Shown here: piece by piece, positions 1 through 6,480 of the stretch
Layout: each line of letters starts with the position of its first letter
Numbering within the stretch: the stretch's first letter is position 1
Assembly: GCA_945873675.1 (NCBI GenBank)
Contig: CAMCEP010000041.1
Span: 1 to 14,418 of the forward strand
Origin: Asaia bogorensis
GTDB lineage: Bacteria; Pseudomonadota; Alphaproteobacteria; Acetobacterales; Acetobacteraceae
Direction: 5' to 3'
Length of the DNA: 14,418 bases
The notes under the pieces: generated by a model
Databases searched by the model: none
What the model was told of the DNA's origin: nothing
The model's input: only the letters and a program-made list of their open reading frames with translations
Position numbers and translations under genes: made by a program

Positions 1-193
1 AGGATCCCGCGAATAACAGCGCAGCCATCAGCACGGTCTCCAGCCAGGACAGCCCTTTCTGGTCGGAAATCACCCCCACCACTAACCCAAACGGAAAAGT
101 GCCAATCACCAAGGGCAAGGCCGTGCGGACACCACGCGCCACGCCGCGCCGGGTGAAGACCACCGGCCCTTTGATCTCAGTCTGCTCACTCAT
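1..193 (-). CDS. azlC: AzlC-family branched-chain amino acid exporter subunit, N-terminal part (cut by window edge)
   Basis: Only the first 64 residues are inside the window; the C-terminus lies beyond base 1. After a short polar N-terminus (about residues 1-20), the protein enters a hydrophobic segment (about 25-42) with the ALPLVIGTFPFG stretch. A second segment ends in LLFAGS. This G/P/FG-rich opening followed by an 'FAGS' motif is typical of AzlC, the large subunit of the AzlC-AzlD inner-membrane permease that exports branched-chain amino acids and analogues. The ATG at 191-193 overlaps the recX stop (ATGA), so translation is probably coupled to recX; only a weak AGG lies upstream. An azlD partner would be expected just beyond the left edge but cannot be seen. 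The family call is by recall of the N-terminal pattern. Confidence 0.82.
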   Translation of the reverse strand, partial: MSEQTEIKGPVVFTRRGVARGVRTALPLVIGTFPFGLVVGVISDQKGLSWLETVLMAALLFAGS

Positions 194-792
194 GCGCGCC
201 GACCTGCCAGCAGCATTTCCTCGGCCTGATCGGGCTCCATCGCCAAGGCGCGACGTGCGACACCTTGGGCAAAGCCACCACGCGCCAGCGCGGCAAGCGC
301 CTTCATCCGCGCCGATGCATCGGGGACCACGCGCGCAAAGGGCCCGATCCGGCGACGGCGGCAAAAGGCCAGCGCGGCCAAAAGCTCCACCTCCTCACCC
401 TCAGGCAGGGCAGCGGTGGCGGTCTCACTCTCGATGCCTTTGGCGGCAAGGTGCGCGGCGATGGCGCGGCGGGAATGGCCGGAACGCGCAAGCCGACGCG
501 CGCGGCTTTCGGCAAAGGCGGCATCATTCACCGCGCCGGCCGCCACCAGGCTTTGTGCAATGCCGGCAATCTCCGCCGTTAGCGCGGCTGCGCTGGCGGC
601 AATCGCCTCCCGCGACTGGCCCTCAGCCTCGGCAGCGCGGGCCCAGCGGGCGATGCGGCGTTCCAAGACGCGCCTAAGCCCTGCCTCGGTCGCCGCAAAG
701 CGCGCCAGATGCGCCAGAGCCGCTTCACGCAGCCGCGCCGCATTGGGCGGCGGGCCGGCGGCGCGGCGGGGGCGTTTCGGGGCGTCAGACAT
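190..792 (-). CDS. recX: Regulatory protein RecX
   Basis: This 200-residue, Ala/Arg-rich, all-helical protein follows the RecX plan of three-helix repeats. The first is around residues 23-50 (ALAHLARFAATEAGLRRVLERRI). The second is around 83-120, with a GAVNDAAFAESRARR segment and a '..HLAAKGI' end. The third is around 137-183, with 'ARGGFAQGVARRAL'. RecX binds RecA filaments and modulates recombination and the SOS response in the cytoplasm. The start chosen is the ATG at 790-792 (MSDAPK); an in-frame upstream codon at 828 adds 12 residues with no family character. A GAAGA-like sequence lies upstream of the chosen ATG. The gene is not next to recA here; instead it overlaps azlC by 4 bases. 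It is transcribed divergently from the dioxygenase gene across a 107-base gap. Confidence 0.85.
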   Translation of the reverse strand: MSDAPKRPRRAAGPPPNAARLREAALAHLARFAATEAGLRRVLERRIARWARAAEAEGQSREAIAASAAALTAEIAGIAQSLVAAGAVNDAAFAESRARRLARSGHSRRAIAAHLAAKGIESETATAALPEGEEVELLAALAFCRRRRIGPFARVVPDASARMKALAALARGGFAQGVARRALAMEPDQAEEMLLAGRRA

Positions 793-833
793 GAGTGTCT
801 TCTGCCATGGACAGGCTGCGCCATACAAACCGC

Positions 834-861
834 TTCAAAGCGCCGATTTCCGCGCTATGCT
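834..861 (+). promoter_or_regulatory. Possible promoter of the TauD-family gene
   Basis: TTCAAA (834-839) and TATGCT (856-861) are separated by 16 bases and lie about 38 bases before the dioxygenase start. A similar TATGCT -10-like hexamer at a similar distance from its gene occurs before the TRAP binding protein. The -35 match is poor, so this is only a candidate. Confidence 0.25.
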
Positions 862-889
862 GCCCCAAAAGGCGTGGTCATCACGCAAT

Positions 890-894
890 GGAGG
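890..894 (+). promoter_or_regulatory. Shine-Dalgarno that fixes the TauD-family start
   Basis: GGAGG sits 5 bases before the ATG at 900. It selects this start over the in-frame upstream codon at 795, whose extra 35 residues have no family resemblance. Confidence 0.8.
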
Positions 895-899
895 AACCA

Positions 900-1787
900 A
901 TGAGCGTCACCATCACCCCCGCCAATCCGGCGCGGCCCGATTTTGTCGGCGTGGTTTCCGGCATTGATTTGAAAAACCCCGTCAGCGCTGCCGATGCCGC
1001 CGCCATTGATGCCGGCATGGACCGCTTCGGTGTGCTGGTCTTCCACGGCCAGGACATCAATGACGAACAGCAATTGGCCTTTAGCCGCCATTTCGGCCCG
1101 CTTGAGACCGCAACCGGCGATATCGCCAAAGTCGCTGACCGGCGCCTTGCCATGGAGGTGAATGACATCTCCAACCTCGACAAGAACTCCAATGTGCTGG
1201 CGCGCGATGATCGGCGGCGCTTGTTCAGCCTGGGTAATATGCTCTGGCACAGCGATTCATCCTTCAAGGCGACGCCCGCGAAATATTCCCTGCTTTCGGC
1301 GCGCGTGATCCCTGGTGAGGGCGGCAATACGGAATTCGCCGATATGCGCGCCGCCTGGGATGCTTTGGACGCCGCCATGAAAGCGGAAATTCGTGACATG
1401 ATCACGGATCACAGCCAAATCTTCTCGCGCGGCATTCTGGGCTTCACCGATTTCACAGAAGAAGAACGCCAAAGATGGGCGCCGGTGCCGCAGCGCCTGG
1501 TGCGCCGCCATCCCAAGACCGGGCGGCTTTCGCTGTTTCTTTCGGCCCATGCCGGGCAGATTCATGGCATGCCGGTGCCCGAAGCCCGCGCCATGCTGCG
1601 TGATCTGACCGAACACGGTACCCAGCGCGAATTCGTCCATGCCCATATCTGGCGCGCGCATGATCTGGTGATGTGGGATAACCGCGTCACCATGCATCGC
1701 GCGCGGCGCTACCCGGCCGATAAGCCGCGCGATCTGCATCGGACAACGGTAGCCGATAGCGCGCCGACACTCGCGCAGGCAGCGTAA
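900..1787 (+). CDS. TauD/TfdA-family 2-oxoglutarate-dependent dioxygenase
   Basis: The 295-residue product has the usual length for TauD/TfdA non-haem Fe(II) enzymes, which couple 2-oxoglutarate decarboxylation to hydroxylation or cleavage of a substrate such as taurine, 2,4-D or another small acid. The facial triad is visible as H117 and D119 (LWHSDSSF) with the distal H266 (WDNRVTMHR). R277 and R281 follow at +11 and +15, matching the 2-oxoglutarate-anchoring arginines of TauD. The N-terminal VSGIDL and GVLVFHGQ segments and the FSRHFGPLE stretch are also family-typical. No signal peptide is present, so it is cytoplasmic. Its stop is 7 bases from the converging stop of the hydroxyacid dehydrogenase. 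The substrate cannot be assigned; proximity to acid-metabolism genes hints at a carboxylate or sulfonate. Confidence 0.93.
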   Translation: MSVTITPANPARPDFVGVVSGIDLKNPVSAADAAAIDAGMDRFGVLVFHGQDINDEQQLAFSRHFGPLETATGDIAKVADRRLAMEVNDISNLDKNSNVLARDDRRRLFSLGNMLWHSDSSFKATPAKYSLLSARVIPGEGGNTEFADMRAAWDALDAAMKAEIRDMITDHSQIFSRGILGFTDFTEEERQRWAPVPQRLVRRHPKTGRLSLFLSAHAGQIHGMPVPEARAMLRDLTEHGTQREFVHAHIWRAHDLVMWDNRVTMHRARRYPADKPRDLHRTTVADSAPTLAQAA

Positions 1788-1794
1788 GGTAGGT

Positions 1795-2715
1795 TCAGGA
1801 ACCCTGCCGCAAAATACGCCGGCAATGTTCCAGTGACGCTTCGATCAGATTATCCGTGGCCTCCGGCGTGCGGAAGGCCGAATGGGTCGAAAGCGTCACA
1901 TTGGACAATTTCGTCAGCGCATGGCCTGCCGGCAGGGGCTCGGTCACAAAAACATCAAGCCCCGCACCGCCCAAATGGCCGGAAGCGAGTGCTTCCACCA
2001 GCGCATCCTCATCCAGCACAGCGCCGCGCGCGGTATTGATCAGCAAAGCGCCCTTCCGCATGCGGGCGATCTGCGCGCGTGATAGAAAGCCGCGCGTTTC
2101 ATCATTCAGCAAAAGATGCAGGCTGACCACATGGCTTTCCGCCAAAAGCCTTTCCAGATCAACGAATTCAACGCCAGGTGCTGATTTGGCGCTACGATTC
2201 CAGGCCAGCACGCGCATGCCAATTCCCTGACAGAGCCGCGCCATTTCGGCTGCAATGCCGCCAAAGCCAATCAGCCCAATCGTCTTTCCGGTAAGCTGCA
2301 TGCCATCGGTGCGCGGCCAACCACCGCCGATAATCGCATGATGCATATTGCCGAGGCCCCGCGCCGCGCCCCACATCAGCGCGAAGGCCATCTCCGCCAC
2401 TGCGGTATCGCCATAGCCCTTGATGATATGCACCTTCACGCCGCATTCGGCATCCAATTCCTCGGGATTCATGTAGGAACGCGCACCGGTGCCGAGAAAG
2501 ACAATATGTTTCAGATCAGGACAGCGTTTGATCACCGCCAGCGGGCAATGCGTATGGTCATTGATCATGATCTGCACGCCCTGCAGCACACCCGGCAGAT
2601 CATCCGGCGTGATGTCGGGCGTTTCATGAATATCCATCGGCAGATCATCCGCGCGATGGAGCTTTCGCATCACGGCGGCGAGGGAGGCATTGGCATCAAT
2701 AAAGGCAGCACGCAT
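1795..2715 (-). CDS. D-isomer-specific 2-hydroxyacid dehydrogenase
   Basis: This 306-residue cytoplasmic protein has the D-2-hydroxyacid dehydrogenase architecture, oxidising a 2-hydroxy acid to a 2-keto acid (or the reverse) with NAD(P). A Rossmann motif lies at 147-155 (GLIGFGGIA; G150-x-G152-x-x-A155). The catalytic residues are R230 (INTARGAVLDEDAL), E259 (DVFVTEP) and H278 (LSTHSAF). The residues after the second beta strand are AWNRS rather than an acidic residue, which in this family often goes with NADP preference. The His region reads THSAFRTP instead of the commoner THIAG/PHxGG. The ATG at 2713-2715 is preferred over a GTG at 2730 because AAAGGG sits just before it. It follows the enolase-superfamily gene by about 20 bases, so the two are probably co-transcribed. 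The substrate is unknown. Confidence 0.92.
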   Translation of the reverse strand: MRAAFIDANASLAAVMRKLHRADDLPMDIHETPDITPDDLPGVLQGVQIMINDHTHCPLAVIKRCPDLKHIVFLGTGARSYMNPEELDAECGVKVHIIKGYGDTAVAEMAFALMWGAARGLGNMHHAIIGGGWPRTDGMQLTGKTIGLIGFGGIAAEMARLCQGIGMRVLAWNRSAKSAPGVEFVDLERLLAESHVVSLHLLLNDETRGFLSRAQIARMRKGALLINTARGAVLDEDALVEALASGHLGGAGLDVFVTEPLPAGHALTKLSNVTLSTHSAFRTPEATDNLIEASLEHCRRILRQGS

Positions 2716-2721
2716 GGGAAG

Positions 2722-2727
2722 CCCTTT
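2722..2727 (-). promoter_or_regulatory. Shine-Dalgarno selecting the ATG start of the hydroxyacid dehydrogenase
   Basis: On the minus strand AAAGGG precedes the ATG at 2713-2715 by 6 bases. The upstream in-frame GTG at 2728-2730 abuts this box and has no box of its own, so the ATG is the better start. Confidence 0.6.
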
Positions 2728-2736
2728 CACTATGTT

Positions 2737-3825
2737 TCATACATCCACCGCGAAATGACGCAGCGCGGCCTGATCCCAGTCAAGCCCAAGCCCCGGTGCA
2801 TCAGGCACCAGCGCCATGCCATCGGCCACGCGCAAAGGCTGTCGCAGCAAGGGTGCAGCGATATCCAGATGTTCCAGATAATGCGCGGTCGGCGTCGCTT
2901 GCAGCAAATGCGCGCTGACTTCGACAAAGATATGTGACGACATCGGCACACGATGCGCTGCCGCCATGGCTGCGGCACGCAGCCAGCCCGTCACGCCGCC
3001 GATCTTCATCGCATCAGGCATACAAAAATCGCAGGCGCCAGCCGCCAAGGCGCGCTGCATGCCAGCCGGGCCCCACCAATTCTCCCCACCCTGAATCGGA
3101 ATTTCGAGCCGCGTGGCAAGTGCCGCCATGCCGGCATCATCCTGCACCGGCAGCGGTTCTTCCAGCCAGCGCACATCAAGCGCTTGTAGCGCGCGGCCTC
3201 GACGTTCGGCCTCAGGCAACGTCAGCGCTTGATTGTAATCCACAAGTATCGCGACATCATCGCCCACCACGCCGCGCACCGCGCGCACCGTGGCCAGATC
3301 ATCTTCAAGCTTTGGATGGCCGAGCTTGAATTTCACCGCCCGCGCGCCAAGCCGCGCCACCGCCTGGCCGGCTTCTTCCGAGAGCATCGCCGGCCCCCAA
3401 CCGCGGAGCGAGGCGTAAATCGGCATTGGTCGCGCCTCGGCCCCCAGCATGGCGTAAAGCGGCAGGCCAGCGCGGCGGGAAAGTGCATCCCATAGCGCCA
3501 TATCCAGCAAGGAAAGCGCAATCTGCACCAGGCCCTCACTGCCCAGAATGCGAAATCCGTCATGCAATTCGCGCCAGAGCGATGTCGGCGCCAAGGGCCG
3601 CCCGATCAGCCCCTCCCCAATCGAACGCGCGAGTGACGCAGTCGGCCCAAGTGCGGCGCGCGTATAGGGAAAGACATAGGCAGTGCCCGTGGCGCCATCC
3701 TTGGTAGTGACTTCCGCAATCACCAAGGGCGCGCGGGGAATGACATTCAGGCTATTGCGGAGCGGTGGATCAATAGGCGCATCCACGCAGTGAATGGTGA
3801 TGGCGCTGATGGTAGTCTGGGTCAT
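2737..3825 (-). CDS. Mandelate racemase/muconate lactonizing enzyme family protein (enolase superfamily)
   Basis: The 362-residue protein has an N-terminal capping domain (about 1-130) and a (beta/alpha)7-beta barrel. The active-site set matches the mandelate racemase subgroup: K165-x-K167 (VKFKLG), metal ligands D196 (LVDYNQ), E222 (WLEEPL) and E248 (GGENWW), a D271 (MPDAMKIGG)/H298 (SSHIFVE) dyad and a likely E319. Such enzymes abstract the proton alpha to a carboxylate, giving racemisation, or dehydration of sugar acids to 2-keto-3-deoxy acids. Because both the KxK and the Asp-His base are intact, activity is expected, but racemase and acid-sugar dehydratase cannot be told apart. GGAGG precedes the ATG by 6 bases and is embedded in a predicted stem-loop. 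The D-2-hydroxyacid dehydrogenase follows directly. Confidence 0.93.
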   Translation of the reverse strand: MTQTTISAITIHCVDAPIDPPLRNSLNVIPRAPLVIAEVTTKDGATGTAYVFPYTRAALGPTASLARSIGEGLIGRPLAPTSLWRELHDGFRILGSEGLVQIALSLLDMALWDALSRRAGLPLYAMLGAEARPMPIYASLRGWGPAMLSEEAGQAVARLGARAVKFKLGHPKLEDDLATVRAVRGVVGDDVAILVDYNQALTLPEAERRGRALQALDVRWLEEPLPVQDDAGMAALATRLEIPIQGGENWWGPAGMQRALAAGACDFCMPDAMKIGGVTGWLRAAAMAAAHRVPMSSHIFVEVSAHLLQATPTAHYLEHLDIAAPLLRQPLRVADGMALVPDAPGLGLDWDQAALRHFAVDV

Positions 3826-3865
3826 GCGGGGCCTCCGCGCCGATTCTGGCCCGGCGAAGCCCCGC
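3826..3865 (-). promoter_or_regulatory. Stem-loop overlapping the ribosome-binding site of the enolase-superfamily gene
   Basis: Read on the minus strand, GCGGGGC (3859-3865) pairs perfectly with GCCCCGC (3826-3832), which abuts the ATG. Inside it, CGCCG (3852-3856) pairs with CGGCG (3838-3842) around a 9-base loop. The Shine-Dalgarno CGGAGG (3832-3837) falls in the internal loop and the first base pair of the outer stem. The structure fills the gap between the BrkB stop and this start. It could lower translation of the downstream gene or act as a terminator for brkB, although no U-run follows. The pairing is seen directly; any function is inferred. Confidence 0.45.
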
Positions 3866-3867
3866 TG

Positions 3868-4716
3868 TCACCACGCACCGGCTTGCGTCGCCAAGGCCAC
3901 ATTCAGCTCGGCACCCAGCAGCACGACATAAACGCTGACATAGAACCACATCAGCAAGCCGACGGTCGCGCCAAGTGGCCCATACATGGCGTCATAGGTC
4001 GCGAATTCTGAGACATAAAGGCTGAAGGCCGCGGACCCCAAAGCCCAGAGCAGCGTCGCCATGAAAACGCCCGGCAGGATGCGTCGGATCGGCAGGCGCC
4101 GCGCTGCCGGCCCCAGCCGATAAACCGCGAGCAAGGAAGACCCGACCAGCAGCAATAGCGTCAGCAACGAAAGCCCACGTAGCGAAAGCGACTGCAGCGC
4201 GGGCAAACCGATCAAGGCAAAAATACCAGGCAAGGCCACCAAAGCCGCAATCGCAATGACCGCGGCCAATGTTCCAGCGAGCGTCAGCCCGATGGCCAGC
4301 GCATGGTAGCGAAAGAAGGGCCGCGTTTCTTCCACATGATGCGCCATATTAAGCGCGCCGATAGTGGCGCGGGTGCCGGCAGAAGCACTCCATATCGCGA
4401 TGCCAGCGCTCAAGATCGCGCTCCATTCCAGGCTTGGACGCGGCGCTTCTACCAGATCGTGCACGCGGGTTGCGATCATCTCAAAAGTGTCTTCCGGCAC
4501 CAATTCGCGCAGCACTTCAAGCTGCGGTTCCACCGCCGCCGCATCGAAGACCATGCCATAGAGCGAGATCAGCAAAAAAATGCCGGGAAACAGCGCCAGC
4601 ATGGCATAGAAAGCGCAGCCCGCACTGGTCAGCGCAATGCGATCAGAAGCGGAAGCCCGCAGCACGCGCATGAGTATGGCGGTTGCGCCGAATTGGGCGA
4701 TCTTGGCTTGTGACAT
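3868..4716 (-). CDS. YihY/BrkB-family inner-membrane protein
   Basis: The 282-residue protein has about six hydrophobic segments (roughly 33-57, 99-113, 137-168, 183-202, 213-235 and 250-278). It carries the family's conserved patches: AFYAMLALFPGIFLLISLYG early, then SASAGTRATIGALNMAHHVEETRPF in mid-protein (quoted only as landmarks near residues 110-134), and YGPLGATVGLLMWFYVS plus LLGAELN at the end. The family was long annotated as 'ribonuclease BN/virulence factor BrkB'. The RNase label is wrong for this family and the molecular function is unsettled, with envelope or transport roles proposed. The ATG at 4714-4716 is preceded by AAGGGGG. It lies downstream of the EF-hand gene (39-base gap) and may share its transcript. 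Confidence 0.9.
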   Translation of the reverse strand: MSQAKIAQFGATAILMRVLRASASDRIALTSAGCAFYAMLALFPGIFLLISLYGMVFDAAAVEPQLEVLRELVPEDTFEMIATRVHDLVEAPRPSLEWSAILSAGIAIWSASAGTRATIGALNMAHHVEETRPFFRYHALAIGLTLAGTLAAVIAIAALVALPGIFALIGLPALQSLSLRGLSLLTLLLLVGSSLLAVYRLGPAARRLPIRRILPGVFMATLLWALGSAAFSLYVSEFATYDAMYGPLGATVGLLMWFYVSVYVVLLGAELNVALATQAGAW

Positions 4717-4755
4717 GACCCCCTTATAGGGTCAGGCCGGCGCAATGCGGAAGAA

Positions 4756-5115
4756 TCAGACTTTTGAGCGTTCCGGCACGTGATAGGCGCGCTTCGCGGA
4801 AGCCCGCAGCTCCAGCGGAGAGATTCGGCCATCTTGGTCCGTATCCATCCGCTGGAGCATGGCAGCGAGCGTGTTGCCCGTGGGTGTCCCCGGACCGGCA
4901 GTTTTTGCCGGGCTTTGCCGCAATTCTTGCAGCATGGGCGCGAATTCTTTTCGCCCCCCTGCGACGTCAAGCCGAGCCGCATCTTGCGTACTCTGCATGC
5001 GGCGGGCCCGGATCTCCTGAGGAGCGGTCAAAGACTTTTCCGGAACCACCAACATCGTCGCAACCCCGTTTTGGTTGGCGCCGGCGCTTTGTCCGGCGGC
5101 ACCATTTTGGTACAC
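4756..5115 (-). CDS. Small EF-hand domain protein
   Basis: The reading frame gives 119 residues with one canonical 12-residue EF-hand loop at 91-102 (DTDQDGRISPLE: Asp at 1, 3 and 5, Gly at 6, Ile at 8, Glu at 12), preceded by a short helix (TLAAMLQRM). One Ca2+ site is therefore likely. The rest is polar and probably disordered, rich in Gln, Ala, Pro and Gly. No signal peptide or membrane segment is visible. The start is uncertain: the first in-frame codon is a GTG at 5113-5115 without a good Shine-Dalgarno, and an ATG at 5053-5055 (residue 21, MLVVPEKS) would give 99 residues, also without a strong box. It lies 50 bases downstream of the RlmM-like gene. The EF loop makes it very likely to be a real gene; its function is unknown. 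Confidence 0.68.
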   Translation of the reverse strand: MYQNGAAGQSAGANQNGVATMLVVPEKSLTAPQEIRARRMQSTQDAARLDVAGGRKEFAPMLQELRQSPAKTAGPGTPTGNTLAAMLQRMDTDQDGRISPLELRASAKRAYHVPERSKV

Positions 5116-5165
5116 CGGGTCTATTGCAGAAGCCGTGCCAGCTTTTCCGTGAGATCGCGAAAAAT

Positions 5166-6077
5166 TCAGGGCGCCAGGCGCGCGAAGGTCACTTCATGCT
5201 TGTTATGCGCGGCATGAAACAGCTTAGATCCTTGAATTTGCTGAAATTCTGCGATGATGGCGTGGTCAGTTTCGCCCTGAAATTTGATGGTGCAGAAAAT
5301 ATTGCGGGCCTTTTCCGCCTCAATCCAGCGCCGCACCAGGCCCAAAAGCCGCGCCGGGTAACAGATGACATCACTAAACAGCCAGGTGACCGGCGATTCT
5401 TGCCGGGGGTCCAGGCCAAAAGCGCTCTCTGGTCGGAAATTAACGCCGGGGTGGGCAGCAATGGCCGGGTCGAGCGGCGCCTTATCCACCGCCGTCACCT
5501 GGGCACCGAGCTGCGCAATCACCCAAGTCCAGCCGCCGGGGGAGGCGCCAAGGTCAAGGCAAGTGTCGCCCGGGCCGGGGTGGCGGCCAAGCCGGGTCAG
5601 CCCTTCCCATAATTTAAGGTAGGCGCGGGATGGCGGGCCGGATTTGTCTTCCACGAAGCGCGGTTCGCCATTCACGAAAGGGCTGATCTTGCTGGGGCTG
5701 GCCAGCAGCCGATCCGGCGCCAGCAGCGTCCAGGCGCCAAGCGGCGCGGTGGGGGCGGGTTCGGGGAAGACCAAAGGGCGCGCCTTCACCGGCGGCAGGC
5801 GTTCGGCAATCAGCGTGCTGCGGCGGTGATGCAACACGGGCAGATGCGACCAATTGCGTTGGATGGCGCGCAAAGCATCAGCGGCGGCCTTCACCGAAGG
5901 GGCGGGCAATTCCCGCGGATCAGTCCAGATATCCAAGGCCCAGACCGCCGGGGCAGGTGGGTCGGGCGAAAGTGCCAGGCGACCATGCCAGGCAGCAACG
6001 CGCCGCGTGGATAGGCGAAGTTCTTCGGCCAATTCCGCCTCAAACCCTTCAGCGGCCAGATAGGCAGCGCGGATCAT
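5166..6077 (-). CDS. RlmM-like SAM-dependent RNA 2'-O-ribose methyltransferase
   Basis: The 303-residue protein has an N-terminal substrate-binding part whose start (AAYLAAEGFEAELAEEL) resembles the THUMP-containing N-terminus of RlmM. A FtsJ/RrmJ-type Rossmann methyltransferase domain follows from about 150. Motif I is LDLGASPGGW (174-183); motif IV is LFSDVI with D236. K155, D236, K265 (TIKFQG) and E295 (HEVTFARL) fit the K-D-K-E catalytic set of 2'-O-methyltransferases. RlmM itself methylates C2498 of 23S rRNA and is about 366 residues in E. coli, so this is a shorter relative whose target is inferred, not shown. The ATG at 6075-6077 overlaps the DUF423 stop by 4 bases (ATGA); the longer open frame to 6509 is shadow sequence over the DUF423 gene. 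Confidence 0.85.
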   Translation of the reverse strand: MIRAAYLAAEGFEAELAEELRLSTRRVAAWHGRLALSPDPPAPAVWALDIWTDPRELPAPSVKAAADALRAIQRNWSHLPVLHHRRSTLIAERLPPVKARPLVFPEPAPTAPLGAWTLLAPDRLLASPSKISPFVNGEPRFVEDKSGPPSRAYLKLWEGLTRLGRHPGPGDTCLDLGASPGGWTWVIAQLGAQVTAVDKAPLDPAIAAHPGVNFRPESAFGLDPRQESPVTWLFSDVICYPARLLGLVRRWIEAEKARNIFCTIKFQGETDHAIIAEFQQIQGSKLFHAAHNKHEVTFARLAP

Positions 6078-6436
6078 CGGCGGAGCGCCGCCAGGGCCAG
6101 CAAGGCCCAGCCCAGCATCAGCAGCATCCCGCCCAAAGGCGCGATGGGGCCGAGGGATTGCTCGGAAAGCGTGCCCAGCCAGACCGCGCCGCAGAAAAGC
6201 ATCATGCCCGCCAGAAACGCCGCCGCCGCGAAATGGGCCAGGCGTCGGCCTGCCTCCGCCATCAGCCCCGCAAGCAGCAAGGCGAGCGCATGCCAGCCCT
6301 GCATGGTTAGCGCGTTTTGCACCGCCGCCATGCGCGCAGGTTCCAGCCTTGCGGGCAGCCCATGGGCCGCCCAGGCGGAAAGTCCAACCGCGATAAGCCC
6401 GGCCAGGGCGCCGGTGATAAGCCAGAGGCGATGCAT
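6074..6436 (-). CDS. DUF423-family small membrane protein (YgdD-like)
   Basis: The 120-residue product is strongly hydrophobic, with four predicted membrane helices (roughly 4-23, 44-63, 68-90 and 96-117). It has the family's N-terminal signature: a first helix running into AWAAHGL, then RMAAVQNALTMQGWHALAL near residues 35-53. The late Gly-rich stretch (LGPIAPLGGMLLMLGW) also fits DUF423/YgdD. The function of the family is not known. AAGGG stands 7 bases before the ATG at 6434-6436. The stop codon overlaps the start of the RlmM-like methyltransferase gene. In E. coli, ygdD lies next to rlmM (from memory), so this pairing appears to be a conserved neighbourhood rather than chance. Confidence 0.88.
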   Translation of the reverse strand: MHRLWLITGALAGLIAVGLSAWAAHGLPARLEPARMAAVQNALTMQGWHALALLLAGLMAEAGRRLAHFAAAAFLAGMMLFCGAVWLGTLSEQSLGPIAPLGGMLLMLGWALLALAALRR

Positions 6437-6480
6437 GAAAGGCCCTTACGCCGCCCCTGACCTTGAGGCCAGAGTGCCGT

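Noticed and set aside
58..70. 13-base sequence TCTGGTCGGAAAT repeated at 5428-5440
   Set aside because: One or two repeated 13-mers are expected by chance in a window of this size, and both copies are inside genes.
795..899. N-terminal extension of the TauD-family protein
   Set aside because: The extra 35 residues lack family similarity, while GGAGG with ideal spacing precedes the ATG at 900.
1788..1794. Bidirectional terminator between the converging dioxygenase and dehydrogenase genes
   Set aside because: The gap is only 7 bases and I find no stem with a T-run around it; any termination signal would have to lie inside the coding ends.
4570..4580. A/T run in the BrkB gene that could resemble a terminator tract
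   Set aside because: It is a Lys/Phe-codon run within coding sequence and has no preceding stem.
4764..5612. Plus-strand open frame of 282 codons
   Set aside because: It is antisense to the EF-hand gene and to the RlmM-like catalytic domain, with no recognisable motif.
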